Part shown: positions 10,016-23,200 of the stretch, piece by piece
How positions within the stretch are numbered: position 1 is the first letter of the stretch
Layout: every line of letters starts with the position of its first letter
From: Botryosphaeria dothidea
Taxonomy: Eukaryota; Ascomycota; Dothideomycetes; Botryosphaeriales; Botryosphaeriaceae
Length of the DNA: 64,000 nucleotides
NCBI GenBank assembly: GCA_011503125.2
Contig: WWBZ02000016.1
Location: 4,030,001-4,094,000 of the forward strand
Direction of reading: 5' to 3'
Notes under the pieces: model-generated
What the model was told of the DNA's origin: nothing
Databases searched by the model: none
What the model saw: only the letters and a program-made list of their open reading frames with translations
Made by a program: the position numbers and the translations under genes

Positions 10016-12385
10016 TTTCTTACATCCATGAGAAGAAAAAGCACAGGCACGATTTACTCGTTCTGGTCACTGAAGCAACACTTGGGAGCGGTGGCAGTTT
10101 GCTACGCACCTCTCTGAGACGTTACCACGCGCGATGAAGTGTTCAACCAGGTGCCTGCCGCGACCCTACCGAAGATGGAACAGAGGAAATGCCGCGTCAG
10201 CCGCTTCAATGGCCGTAGTACGCGCGCAGGAGCTTAGCTGTACCTCGTCCCACTCTGAACGTTGTCTCCACACCCGAGGCCATTGTCTGGTATTCCACCG
10301 GTCCACTCAGGCTGGCAGCGATAGCCCAAATCCTTAGAGGGACCTATATAAGCTTGAAAATGTCGTCTCGACGGTGAAAACGTGGCGCGGTTCTTTTTGG
10401 CCCTGCATTCACGCAATATAGTGGTGCTTCCATGCATCGTCCATCAGCCTAGATCCAGAGTCAATCATGATGTCCCTTCACTGCGAACGTCCGTTATAGC
10501 TTCTGTAGACTTCGCCTTACTGCTCTCAGTCTCGTGTTTCTCAGCCACGCATGAGGTTTGTTGGTTTCCATTATCGCAAGTGTGCCATTGGGTCCATTGG
10601 CTTCGCTGTCACTCTTTCAGACTATTTCTTCCTCGAGCCCTCACCCATGGTGATGAACACAACGAAAAAAAGCAGATGATAAGAGAGCAAAAGAACAATC
10701 TTTCGCGTCAGCTCGAGACAGTGCAATACGAGCGACACTGTGGTCAGCGACGATAGGCGGAGCCCAGAGGCCGCCAACCGGCTTCCAAAAACTGGTTTAA
10801 TCGATAGATACCCCCGTAGGGACGTTCTAGAGATTAAACTAAAAAGAACAGATACTACAATTGATCTAAGCCAAAAGGCAAAGAGAGCTGAAGAAGAAAA
10901 AGAGGTGTTGGGTCGAGGGTGAGAGGGGTTTATGTAGGTGGTGGGAGGTGGTGGATGAGGGCTGCACATGTGCCACGGATTTTCAGGGTCCTGCCTCGTG
11001 CCGCTGGATTGGCAGCTGATCATACCTCGTGTGACGTCTGCAGCTGCTGAATAGAGAGCATTATTGGGCCCGTGATGGAACATGCGGACAACGCGGAAGC
11101 CACGAGGCTACGGGTAGCACGTGGTTGATTGATCAGCCACATACGTGATACTCATGGCAGGCGCAGGGCTGGGCACTCATCACCATGTGATACGAGTCCA
11201 CAAAGGTGGCAAGTGTAGTAGCTACTCGAAGCATGCGAAATGTTCGCCCTGTGCTCAGCGTTCAGCGCGTGGAAGGTTTCTTAATTATTTCTATATCTTA
11301 AAGTATGCGCTTATCTTTATAACGTCGAAAGAGGAAGAGGAGAGAGAGAAAGTTAATATATTCCGTTCGCTGCGCGAGTTACATTTTTGACTAAGTTGAC
11401 CTCCATAGCTATTAGGAGGGACTCTTCTTGCTCCTTAGTTCCACACGAGACGTCGGAAAGAGTACGAGTTCGAAGTTCGAAGTCGGAAGTCGGAAGTCGA
11501 ATTTTCATTTGGATGGAAAGGTAGTTGATTCCCCTGAACATTTACATCGAGATGAATGTGACGGATCTCCATGAGTGGTTTGTGGAATGAATGATTCTTG
11601 TCTTACCGTGGTTCCCTACATGCTTTAAGGACTTCTTTTGAGCTCATAGTAGGACAACGATTGTGGATTAAATAAACTCTAGTCGTAGTTATCGGCAGGT
11701 AGATTTGAGAACAGGTCTTGCTACCAGTGGAAAGATTAACTTGTTAGCAGAGAAGTGAAGAGTTTAGTAGCACGTGTTTACCTCCGGGAGAAGTTAAGCT
11801 TTTCTGTTTCTACTTTAAAACAACTTACTTGTCCACACACCGAAGCCATAGTATTCAGCCCACTGATTTCGACCTTTAAGATCAATTCACGTAGCCGCAT
11901 TAGACACACTCAATGTGAAGGAAAGACCTCATATCAATTGCCAATTATCTCCATCTCGGAAGTTTCCCAGGAGGGAACCCCCCATCCCAAGGTCTTCCCT
12001 GTCTCTCACTCACACGAAAACCCAGAACCGAAAATAAACTTGATGCTTTACTTTTTTGCCCTGTTCCCTTGCATTGTTCATCTTTGCATCAATCCATATT
12101 TACAGGTACCAAAAGAAAACATCTAGATAACCCCCGGCTCCATGGGGGATGAAAAAAGTTTTTGATCCGAACCCAGAAGGAAAAAAATACGTTTCATGTC
12201 CTTTGATCATGTTCTCTTGTCCATACAACATGGTGTTCCTTCGATCATCAAAATTATCGACTTTTCATTCAAAGCCTTGTTGTCAATACACCTCTCAAAG
12301 AGTAGCAAATAGGTGCAAGGCTATTGAACTATTGTGCTCACGCGCGAGACAAGACGCAGCAATATCAACGCAATCGTGCAAGCAT
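10016..12385. other. Gene-poor 2.4-kb stretch
   Basis: No frame here has convincing codon bias or a recognisable domain. The left part (10.0-11.1 kb) contains a TATATAA at 10343-10349 not linked to any gene. The middle part (11.2-11.8 kb) is AT-rich and looks like decayed DNA, and holds a 7-bp tandem repeat at 11467-11501. The right part (about 11.9-12.38 kb) probably includes the 3' UTR of the methyltransferase gene. An old transposon remnant is possible but no terminal repeats were found. Confidence 0.4.
11467..11501. repeat. 7-bp tandem repeat, five units
   Basis: Five consecutive heptamers: AGTTCGA twice, AGTCGGA twice, AGTCGAA once. It lies within AT-rich noncoding DNA. The short unit with two variants suggests slippage. 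Confidence 0.85.
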
Positions 12386-14050
12386 TTAAGCGTTCTTCTT
12401 AGAGTTGAAAGCGTTGAGTGCACCCGCAAGGTTGTACTGGGTGGGGATACCTTCGATGCGGTGGGTCGAGTTGATGTTCTTGACGAGGGTGATCTGCCAG
12501 CAGGTAGCGCCACCCTGGCGGGAGATGATAGTCGAGTAGGCGAGGAAGTACTCCCAGATTCTGAACCAGCGCTTTCCGTACTTGGCCTCAACCTTGTCGC
12601 GGTTGGCCATCCAGTTGCGGTACCAGCGCCAGAGCGTGGCCGAGTAGTGGACGCCGATGGTGTCGATGTGCTTGACCTCGAAGCCGGCGCCCTCGAGGCG
12701 GTCGACGACGAAACCCAGAGGAGTCGAGGCGTCGGCGCCGGGGAAGACGTACTTGTTCATAAACAGACCCCAGATCAGGTCCTCGTACTGCCAGCTCTTG
12801 CGCAGACCGGCGATCTGGAGGAAGAAGATACCGTCATCGTCAAGCATGTCGTGAACCTGACGGAAGAAGCCAGACAGATGGCGGATACCAACATGCTCAG
12901 CCATCTCGAGACAGGTGATCTTGTGGTAGCGGCCCTCAGGGACAGGAACATCACGGTAGTCCATGCAAAGAATCTTGCTCTGGTCTTCAGGAACACCAGC
13001 ACGGCGAAGGCCGGAGTTGCCCCAAGCAGTCTGGTTCTTTCCGAGGGTGATACCGGTGACGTGAGCACCACGGTAAACCGAGGCGAACTTGGCAAGAGTA
13101 CCCCAGCCGCAGCCAAGGTCAAGCATACGCTCGCCAGGCTTGAGCTCAATCTTCTCGCAGACAACGGCAAGCTTGTTGTCCTGAAGCTGCTCAAGAGTCT
13201 CTTCCTCATTAATGTTGGAGATGATGCCCGAGGTGTAGATCATACGTGGGCCAAGGAACCAAGCATAAAAGTCATCACCACGGTCGTAGTGGTCACGGAC
13301 TTGCTCCTCGTCTGGGAGGCCAATTAGCATGCAGCAGTGTACAGTGTTGCACAAGGAGGGGGCTTACCCTGAGAGCGGGTGTGGAGAATAACCTCAGGCA
13401 TCATGCCAGTCAGGAAGAAAACAAACAGGCCCCAGGTGAACTTGAAGCTGGCCCAGTCGTGGCGGTACTCCAGAATCTCAAGAGCATCGCCCTTGAACTC
13501 AACCTCGCCGTCGAAGTACTTTTCATGGAAGGTGTGCATGGGGATTTTGTTCTTGCCGTAGTACTTGTCACGGTCCTCCTCGTTGTTGAACTTGATGTAG
13601 TGGTCGATGCCCTTACCCGGGGAGCGGGCCTTCTCGTTCTTGCGGGGAGCAAAGGTGGAGGCAACAGTCCAGAAGGCCATCAGGATGGGGATGGCGGTCA
13701 GGATAGCAAAGAAAATCCATGTCTTGATGCCACCGCCGACCTTGAAGGTGAAGTACAGCGGGATACCACCGAGCAGAGCGAACAGGATGTTGTTGTTGAA
13801 GCTGTCGCTGCCAGGGCCATCAGCGGGTAGAGGAGCATTCTTGATGGTCGGGTACTGTAGAGGCACGGCAGAAGTCAGCGGGAGATGGAATTTGCACGGC
13901 CAATGGCTCGGATCTGGGGCGTTTGGGGCTGGAGAAGCTCACGTTGGTGGTGCGCACACCGTAGTTTTCGGCGGGCGGCGGGGTGTGGGCGGGAGGAGTC
14001 TCGATGAACTCGAACGACCCCTCGGAAGGAGGCTTGCTGGTGTCCGCCAT
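12386..14050 (-). CDS. MTS1: Sphingolipid C9-methyltransferase
   Basis: Three exons, 14050-13943, 13854-13368 and 13311-12386 (introns 88 and 56 nt), give 506 residues. Adds the C9 methyl branch to the sphingoid base of fungal glucosylceramides using S-adenosylmethionine, at the ER or Golgi membrane. Seen: short soluble N-terminus, two adjacent membrane segments (from NILFALLGGIPLYF to about IPILMAFWTVA), then a cyclopropane-synthase-like methyltransferase domain with DHYDRGDDFYAWFLGPRMIYTSG, SAM motif I LDLGCGWGTLA near residue 262, and ITCLEMAEHVG. Splicing joins HTRSQ to DEEQVRDHYDRG exactly as in the family. Cyclopropane-fatty-acid synthases share the fold, but the N-terminal membrane pair and overall length favour the sphingolipid enzyme. 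Its promoter must lie within the 349 bp to the AP-3 delta 3' end. Confidence 0.93.
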
Positions 14051-14399
14051 CGTTTGCGAGGGATGCGAAAGAGATGGCTGGAGAGCAAGAATTATCGGGC
14101 CAGCTGGAGAGAGAAGTTGAGGTGGGCGGATTGTCGCGGTGAGCGTGGGCCAGGGACTGGGCATCTGTGCGAGCTCGGCGTCTCGGACCACCGCCTGCCA
14201 CGTTTCAAGCTCCCGTTCACTGGACCGTTGCGCTATGAACCAAGATTTCTCATAGCGCCCGGTGATCACCTGTGCGCGGGCTCCGTGGCCTCCGCCTGTG
14301 CGACATGCTTATCAATCTGTTGTGCATTTCATGAGGTTGCTCATGGGAACTCCAAGAGAATTAGGTATCCACAGCTTAGCTAGCCCAATCCCTCCCGCC
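14051..14399. other. Short spacer, methyltransferase promoter
   Basis: 349 bp upstream of the methyltransferase start and downstream of AP-3 delta, both on the minus strand. No defined motif recognised. Confidence 0.45.
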
Positions 14400-17300
14400 T
14401 CATCCTCCCGCGCCCGCTGCTGCTTCTCCCTCGTCCAGCAGCACCGGCCTCCTCTTCTTTTTCTTCTTCGGCTTGGCTTCTTGCGCCGTGCCCTCGTCTC
14501 CGCCTGCCCCTTCTAGAGTAGTAGAAGGCCCATCCTCATGTTTCTTGACCTTCTTTTTCTTCTTGACTACAGTCGTCTCGCCCTCGCCCTTCTGGCCTTC
14601 CTCGGCTGCCGGGGCTGTCGTGGACGCTGCTTTACTATCTTTCTTAGCTGTCTTCTTCTTCTTTCTCTTCACCAGCTGTCCTTCTGGCGGCACGTCCTTG
14701 GCCTGAATTCGTTCGCTTGCCCGTTGCATCTCGAGCCTCAGCCTCTCAACTTCCTTCAGAGCCTTCGCCATCTCTGCCTCTTCAGCCTCGCGCCGCTCCA
14801 TGTCGAGCTTGCTGTTTCCTGTCTCCTCAAGTGACAGAGACGCGAGTCCGGTCGAATCAACCTCCAGCAATGATTTCTTGCCCTTCGTCTGTGTTGGCTT
14901 CGCCAGCTCCGGACGCGAAGAGTCGGACGCCTGTCCAGGCTCGTCAGGCCCAAGGTTCTCATCGACAAGAATCTGAAAGTTCTTGCGCATTTTCCTTTTC
15001 TGGTGCTGTGCCGACATGTCTGATCTCGACCTGTGTTCTCCACCCAGCCGTTCCCTTGTCTCCAGATCCAAGTCCATGATTGGAATCGAATCGATATCAA
15101 GATCCTCGCCGTTGTTGGTCTTGAGAATGTTGTGAAGCGGCGTCGATGTTCCGGATCGTTCATCTTCCGTGGGAATGTAGAACGGATCGTCTTTGTTTCT
15201 TGCCCTGCGTTCGGCTTTCCTTCTTGCAATGATGTCCGGATCCAGATACTCTTCCTCTGCGCTTGCTTGATAAGACTTTGGTTCTGTCTCTGGTACATCA
15301 AGTCGGTCAGCCGCTGCTTCTGACTGAACCTGGACCGCCGTCCGTTGGTTATAGAATTGGTAGACATCGTCCTCGTCGGGCTCCATGAACGAATCATAGT
15401 CTGCCTTCCGTAAGAGATTCGGCAAATCCGGGTTAATGGGTGTATCGAGGTCCAATTCGTCAGGAATTGGAACCTTCTTCTGTGCTCCCGGCGCAACGGG
15501 ATTCAACTCGAGGCCTGTAAACAAAGAAGGAATGGCCTGTGTGAGCAGTAATGGAGGATCGACAAAGTCGCCGTCTCGTGGGCCAGCCTCATGCCCAGAT
15601 GCTGCTTCTGAAGCAAGGCGCATTAGCTCGAGGTATTCCACCGCCCTCTCTTGAACTTCAAGGTTCGGATGCATTGCTAGAGGCTCCAGAAAGTGGATGA
15701 TTCTGGCCATGAGAAGAACCATGGTAGACTTCCGCTCTGAGGTCCACGAAACCTGCTCGTTCGAGCAGAGAGTAGCAAAAACCTTGGGGACCGCTTGGAT
15801 GTAGACAGCCAGGATGTGATGTGGGAGCATGGTTGATGATGAATGCATGAGCGAGTTGAGGATTCCCTCTGGGTTGGTCAGGAGTGATGCATATTCACCC
15901 ACGATCCAAGCAGCAGCACCTAACACTCCCTGACCGCCGCTGCCGCCAAAGGGGAACATTTGGTCTCTGCGGTCGACAAGGATGAGCGACTGTGCTGCCT
16001 CTGTTGCCTCCGGCCGAACAGCCTTCACGCGAACAGCCACATTTTGGAGCTCTCTCCCGATTTCAAAAGACACATCATCTTTATCGCCCATCGACGTGCC
16101 ATCAGATTCGGGCATGTCATCTTCCATCAATGCCGAGCTCGAAGATGGCGAAACGCGCACTAATTGGACAAGTACATCAATATACCAATCGAAATCGTTG
16201 ATGTTGGCGTAGGTGTCTCTTGAGCACATCTCAAGAATGCCTTTGATGACCTTGATCCGGTAATCTTCAGGGAGTGGTGGGGTTTGGTCCGCTCTCTTCT
16301 CTCGGCCACGGATGGACTCCTCTGCCTCATCATCGGATGGGTCTGCAGTGGGTATAACGCCCTCATGGAAGCCGCGGTCGTTCATAGGATCATCCACAGC
16401 GGACGCTCTCGGTGCGTTTCGAAGCTGCCGGATGAGCCTCCCGACAATAGTAGTGAGGTTGTCAGGGTTGACCATGCCGATGACCAGTCCAAGGGCTTGA
16501 GACCTGATCGAGATGTCCAGGTCGTCAATGCACTCCAGAATGACATCCTGATGTAAAGCCACCAGATGCGGATGTGACCGAACAATTTTGTCCAAAGCGA
16601 GCAAGGCGACGTATTTTACTGACGCTGTTAGACCAAAAACATTGAGCGACGGTTTCTGGAAACTTACAATTGGGGTCTCCTTCAACAACCAGCATTCCTC
16701 TAAGCTTCCCCACGCACAGACGGGCTATCTCATTACCCTCTGTGGTGCCTTCAGCGCCTTCGAGAATTCCACCTTGAATAATGCCGTTAATGCATTCGTA
16801 CAAGAGCGACATGGCAGGAGTCGTCTTGATGATAGACGTGAGGGGGGGGAGTAATTTCTTGATCAGACGGGGCTCGAGAGGAGTTAAAGTAGCAAAAAGC
16901 TTGATGATCTTGATGGCCATCCAGTTGTTACCACCCTGAACAAGGAGATCAAAGAGCCTTGGTGCTAGAGGTAAGAAATCCTGAGGTCTTCTCCATCCCA
17001 GCTCGCAGACAACATTAATAATCGCGGCCGTCACGCTTGGGTCTTCGTCATCATCTAGCAACCTCTCCTTGATCTTGGGCCAGGCGGGTCGTAATGTCTC
17101 AGGATAGACTAGCGCCAACCGGTACAGAGTGACAATAGTCTTCTTCCGAATTGAAGCATGTGAGTGCGTGAGGCGCGGTAGGAGGTCGGCCAGCAGTGAG
17201 TTTGCCATGGAGGGGTTTATAACATGCGGAATAGCGGTCAACGGTAGGGTTATTGTCGTCGGCTGTGGAGAACTCAAGTCCTGGAATATAATGAGTATGA

Positions 17301-17781
17301 AGACCCTAGAACAATATCACAAGGAATCATACCTTCTTGAGCAGATTCTCAGCCAACATCAAAACCTCCGTATCAGGTCTGAAGCTCTGCACGGCAGCCA
17401 AGTACCCGACCTTTTTCTGAGGGTATTTCGGGGACGACATGACCTCCAAAACATTAAAAGAAGCCCATGACATATCGTGTCCGAACATTTCGAGGTACGT
17501 AAGCTTGAGCAAAGCAGTAGCCTTTAAGTCTGCGATACCCGAGCTTCAGCAAACCACCCAAGAATCTAACCCGGTGTCCCTTCAAAACTCACCCATGTCC
17601 GAGCCTTTGATCTCCTTGCGGCACTCGCGCAGGCTTTCCTGGATGTACTCCCTCTCATTGCCCTTGTGATTGCGCAGACCTCGGATGAGGTCGTACAGTG
17701 ATTTCTCGAACCTGAGGGACGGCAACGTGTCAGCGACCGCTCTACCACTGCAGAGGTTGGAGTCCTTGGAGCCACGAACAT
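14400..17781 (-). CDS. APL5: AP-3 adaptor complex, delta subunit
   Basis: Five exons: 17781-17780 (only AT), 17711-17593, 17529-17333, 17280-16668, 16618-14400; 1,049 residues. Large subunit of AP-3, which sorts cargo from Golgi/endosome to the vacuole. Seen: adaptin N-terminus MFEKSLYDLIRG with EYIQESLRECRKEI; ARM-repeat trunk with LLKLTYLEMFGHDMSWASF and DPNLKYVALLALDKI (restored by splicing at 16667/16619); then an acidic/basic hinge rich in Lys/Glu and KKKKK runs. In this model intron 1 (GTTCGT to CCTCAG, 68 nt) splits the start codon as AT|G, because no other ATG upstream reads into the FEKS frame. Intron 4 uses CAG|TAAAATAC rather than the earlier ACAG because only the former restores DPNLKY. 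Divergent from EMC2. Confidence 0.9.
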
Positions 17782-18271
17782 CTTGGGTGGTCGTCGAGTG
17801 CTGGCGCCGTCGCGGGCACGAGCTTTCTAAGCGGAAACGCGTCTTTGATTCACGATAGCGGGGCGGGGGGTCGAGGGCGGCGGTGGAGAGCGTTCAGCAA
17901 CATTATCGGCCCTGCGCGAGCATCTGTACGACCTTGGACCGGAGCGCTTTGAGAGTGTTGATCGTGGGCCAGGCAGGGTCCTCTAGGCGCAGCTCGGCGG
18001 ACACGGGTTGTTCGTGCGCGGTGTGGTCCCCGCGGACGGAGAGATCATGACGATGTCGGGCGTCGGTGCGCGACGGGCATAATCTAGTAATGGCCGCCGT
18101 TTCTGCGCGGGTTGCCTACTGCATCTGGCCACCAGGCTTACCCGGAGATCCCTGCCCTTCCACGAGCTACCTATCACGACCACGTCCAGCTATACGCATC
18201 TGCACCGCCAGCCATCCGCTCCAGCACACCCTACCACGTTAACCCCGTGAACACCCCGTCCATTTACCGCC
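17782..18271. promoter_or_regulatory. Divergent promoter, AP-3 delta / EMC2
   Basis: 490 bp between divergent genes. GC-rich to the left, CA/CC-rich just before the EMC2 start (18230-18271). No specific site is claimed; the short frames here have no recognisable content. Confidence 0.5.
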
Positions 18272-19384
18272 ATGTCAACCACCGACCTTGTCCATCCGCC
18301 GCCCAACCTGCCGCCGGCGTCCGCACTGCGCCTTTCGCAATTAGCACCGCGTATCCTCTCGACATCGACGACCTCATCCCTCCCGTGGCCGCTCTCCCTA
18401 CTTACATCGAGCGAGACACAAGAGACCTGGGCTTCATATGAGAGTCTGCTACTGTCATGCTTGCGTACCGGGGATGACAAGTCGGCGCGGCAATTCCTCG
18501 ACCGCTTGAAGGCACGATTCGGCGAAAACAACCAGCGCGTTGTCGCTCTACGGTTCCTCTACGAGAGCGCCGTCGCAGACGATAAGGACCTCCGCCGAGT
18601 TCTCGAGGACCTCGAGAGGGTGCTGAAGGAGGATCGCACAAGCTTGGTAAACAACTCGCTCGCAATACACCTGGTGCGAACGAAGGCTAACATAATATCA
18701 CAACGCAGCCCCTCCGCAAGCGCAAAGTCGCCCTCCTCCGCTCCATGAACCGCACCACCGACGCCATCGCCGAACTCGTCGACCTTCTCGACTTCTCCCC
18801 GACCGATGCTGAGTCCTGGGCCGAGCTGTCCGACCTCTACCTAAGCCAGAACCTCTACTCACAAGCCATCTTCAGCCTCGAGGAAGTCCTGCTCATCACG
18901 CCCTTCGCCTGGAACGTCAGCGCGCGCATGGGCGAGCTGCTCTACATCTCGGCCACCGCTTCGAACAGCGCCGACGGCAACAGCCTCAAGACCCTAAGCG
19001 AGAGCATGCGTCGATTCAGCCGCAGCATCGAGCTGTGTGACAACTACCTGCGCGGCTACTATGGTCTCAAGCTTGTAAGCCAAGAACAAGTCAACTTCTG
19101 CCATTAATCCTACCTTACTAACGTGTTCCTCGCAGACGACCAAGAAGCTCCTCGAGCTCATTCCCAAGATCTCCAACAAGCAAGCCGTGACCGACCCCAC
19201 CGCAGGCGATCTCGCCCCTCCCTCCGTCGCGACAGTCGAGAAGCTGCACGAGCTGGCGACGGCGAAACTAGCCGAGATTGTTCGCCGCAGCGGGTCGGGT
19301 GAGTCCGGCTGGGACTACGACCAGTCCGAGTTGATCGCTGTTAGGGAGCTGCTGGATCGGGACACACAGGCGGTTCCAAAGTGA
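18272..19384 (+). CDS. EMC2: ER membrane protein complex subunit 2 (TPR protein)
   Basis: Three exons, 18272-18646, 18709-19074 and 19136-19384 (introns 62 and 61 nt), give 329 residues. EMC2 (Oca3) is the cytosolic TPR scaffold of the ER membrane insertase complex. Seen: helical repeats such as TWASYESLLLSCLRTGDDKSA, KSARQFLDRLKARFG, PTDAESWAELSDLYLSQ and YSQAIFSLEEVLLITP, the last two being the strongest TPR-like pair, and a C-terminal helix LLELIPKISNK. Splicing joins EDRTSL to PLRKRKVALLRSM and YYGLKL to TTKKLLEL, as in this family. Intron 2 shows a TACTAAC branch site at 19118-19124. No transmembrane segment. Confidence 0.9.
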
Positions 19385-20285
19385 ACGATTGAAGTGTATA
19401 TGGAAGAAGTTCAACCAAACGAAAGGGCTCGGAGCATGAAGGGTAAGGAATAGCCGAGGCGCGTGATCTAAGCGCAAAAAGATCGGGGGAGACGTCCGAA
19501 CGAAGCGGACTGTCGTTCCTTGAGATGGAACATGATGAAGGGATGTCGTAATCTAGATACCCAAAAGACAAGTGGAAGGAGAATACCTTCTTCCCCTTGG
19601 AACCTGGAAATATTGCTTATCAGGACCGGGTATAATATTCGCGTTATCTCTCAAGAGTACCGGTACTGTAAAAGTTTCAAGCTGAAAAAAAGGCTCTCAT
19701 TTGAGCCACGTATTCCATTTGATCGTAAGAGCGTATAACCGTTTCTTTCTTTTTTGGTGTGGAGCGGACAAGAAGTAGAGACGTCGCTTCTTTAAACCGA
19801 TCAAAAAGAAGTGCTGGAGAAAAAGAAGGCTACGCTAACTGGGCAAAAAAAAAACGCTATAATAACAGTTGAAAAGGAGCCGTTTCAATCCCGTAACCAT
19901 GCCCATCCGTGCCATTCCAGCCGGGACCCCATCCACCTAACCCACCCCATCCCTTCCGATCACATCCCAACAACCCTAAACCCGCCTAAGCAAAAACGCC
20001 AATACCGCTTGTAGTTCAACATCGACCACCGTATACGAGCCTCATGGCGAAGGGCGCAGAATGATATGCCCCTGTGACCTGAGGCTATCATCCCTTGAAC
20101 AGACGCGCAAAAGCTGGCCTAACCCACCCTTGAAAGGGGAAACCACACGGTCTAGTAGCTTCCTAACGCTGATGACGGCGCAGTGAAATGCGCGAAGAAG
20201 AGAGGAGAGAAAGGTAAAATGCGCAGCGGCAGAAAGAAGTGAATAAGCTCACGGAGACAAAAAGCTAACGACTACCACCTTGCCC
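19385..20285. other. Convergent intergenic region
   Basis: About 900 bp between the 3' ends of EMC2 and VID21. A-rich tracts (19640-19870) suit 3' UTRs and polyadenylation. No gene or RNA recognised. Confidence 0.5.
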
Positions 20286-23200
20286 CTATTGCCCTTGGCC
20301 TTGTGGCTGCTGTGGCTGCTGACCTTGGCCCTGTTGTGGAGCAGCACCAGGACCACCCCTGCTAGAGGGACTACCATGTTGACCCTGCTGTAGCTGTTGC
20401 ATATTCTGTTGTGGCGTGGCGCTACGGCTTTCTGGACGGACAGAGCCCAGGTTCGGGCTGCCCTGCTGGCCGGACGGTGTGCGCACTTGCTGCTGCTGCA
20501 TCATATGCTGCCGCATCTGCTGCTGGTATGTCGCCTGTTGTTGCGGGGTGTGGTTGGGGGGGCTGGAGCTACCTCCTGTGCTGGCGAGACTTGCGTGCTG
20601 CTGGTACGGGCTTGGTGACATCTGCGCAGCCGCAGCATTCGCACCACCTGCCGCGGCACCAGAGGCAGCATTCAACGCATTTTGACGGGCGTTTTGCTGC
20701 AACTTTTGGTTCATCCGGTCCCCAGCAATTCGGCTGGCCTCGGCTTGCGACAAGTTCGGGTGTTGAAGCTGGATCTCATGGGTCAAATTGGTAATTTGCG
20801 GGACATGGCCGCTGGAGAGGGCTTGGGGCTGTTGAGGTGCTGCTGAGTTTGGGGCAGTCATGCGCGGAGATGCTGAAGCTCCTTGCATGCCATTCACATT
20901 CCCGTTGTTCGTGCCGTTGACTTTAGGACCGTTCATGTTTGCAGCAAGCATCGCAGGATTCTGCATGTTGTTGCTGGTGTTGTTAGTACCGCCCATATGT
21001 CCTCCGGACATGCTGTTGGCCCGGTTCATTTGTTGGGCTTGCTGTTGTAGAAGGTATTGTTGCTGCTGTTGAGTGAGATTCCGTTGTTGCATGGCCATGC
21101 GCATGTCTTGGGCCTGATGAGGAGGACGTTGGCCTTGCATATTCATCTGCATCTGGGCCTGCGGGATGCCCATGGGCATTCCAGGCATGCCACCATTTGG
21201 CATATTACCCTGCATGCCCTGACCGGGATGCGGACGCCCCTGCATCCCCATGTTGGGATGTAGTTGACCGTTCTGACCGGGCACTTGATTGTGAGCACTG
21301 TTCGGAGTACCGTTGCGCTGCTGAGCGAGACCAGCAGGCATACCAGGATGAGGTAGCTGGCCTGGTCTTGCCATAGCTTGCTGCGAGAAAGGTTAACACC
21401 GAAGTGCTGAATCTGCAAAAAGATTACTTACTCTTTGTGCCGCCATCACCTGTCGGCGGTACTCCTCCTGCTTCTCGGCCATCTTCTGCTCACGCTCGTA
21501 CTTCAGTTTGCTGAATTCTTGAGGGGTATGGACACTAGTCCGAACGGGGGCAGCTTCATGAGCTTTCCTAAGTGCAGCAGCTTTGGCAGCTGGAATTCGT
21601 CAGTACACGTTATACAAATATCCCTTAGACCGGAGTTTCCATTACCTTCTTGTTGCTTGTGCTGGGCGGTCTCGCGCTTTCTCGCCTGTTTCCTCATTGC
21701 GTCGATCAAGGCCAGGAACCTATTACCCTTACGCCTCTCCACGCGGATTGGTTGAGCAGTCCTACGCCTGGGCGTGCCTAGAATCTGTCCGGGGGTCTGT
21801 CCTTGTTGCTGCGCTTGCTGCTGCGCTGCCTGGTACTGTGCTGATACAGTACGCTGAGCAGCTTCCAGACGGGCCTGATACGTTCGGAAATATGGAGTCT
21901 TTGCCATTTCGCCAGGGAGGCCCTCCAGTTGCACCCATCTCTCAAAACATTCCCAGGGAGTGCGGCGTTCGGCTCCTGATGTGAAAAGGGAAGGCTGTTC
22001 CAAGGATGCGGCCACCAACGACCAATTGAATTGATATTCCTTGACGAGTGTGCGTAGCCTTTGGTCTTCATCCCACAGCCACTGAGATGGCGCCCGGGAT
22101 TCGAAGAACTGTGTCGAAGGCATCGGAAACTCCGAGGGAGGTCGGAAGGAGTGCCCAGCGTGTAAGCGATCGCGGACGTGTTTATTTTCGGGAAGGAACA
22201 AAGCCACGTCGGTTTGTTCCGGGGCAAGGCCCATCCTTGAAAACCGGAGACTTGGAGTTGATGCGTTCGAGCGTTCCGAGGTTGGCCGCTTCATGGGGTA
22301 GCCCGACGAATCGTCTTCCTCTTCATACTCATATCGACTCCGTTTCCTCGGAGGCTCTGTTGATTTTGGCACAAGTTTGGCGGTTATGAGTTGGGAGACA
22401 GGGATGATCTCGGGCTCGTTTGAGGCCGGCGCTAAAGCAGTTGGGGACGGGAAGCCTTTGAGTCTGGATTCATATGACGGCAACTCCTGAAGTACCTTTT
22501 CACTGATTGGCGTGTTGTCGATCTTTGCAACGATCTCCTCATAGCCGAGAGAAAACAAAGCAGCAGGTGCATTAGAGGATCGAAGATTGATGGGTAGTTC
22601 GTCATCCTCAGGGAATGATTCACTTTCTGTCTCGTTGGCGCCAGACGGAATGAGATCCGGGGGTGATGGTATATCTTCTTCCATTGGATCCGTGGCAGGT
22701 GGCGGTGCAGGCAATTTGCGAGTGACCTTAACTTGCAATGACAGACGCTTTTCTGGGGACGCAGAGACCCATTCGGCACACCATTCCGCCATGTTCCGGG
22801 CGGCGGCCATTTTCCATCGGCGCTCTTCCCTGAAGTCAGTCCGCATCCATTTTATCTGAGCAAGCAAGCTGTCGTGGAATGTGAGCTGACGGGGGGGCTC
22901 GGCCGACTTTTCCATTTGTCGTAGCGACCACCGGTTGGCATGTTGCAAGGTATAGATTCGCTTGAGAATCTTGTAGTCTTGTTGCTCCCTGATGCTGGCG
23001 TACTTGCTTTGGGTGGAAATGGTCTTCGTGGCCTTGTCAAGGAGCTCGCGACATGAATGCATTGGGCCCGAGTGTGCCTGGAAGTCGAACATCCCAATCA
23101 GGTAATCTCTGTCGGGATCATGCGCAGCTCCTTTGAGGTTAGACCAGGCCTTATTGATTTCTTGCCCCCGTCTGAACATTAGTGCATTGTCCTGCTTTGC

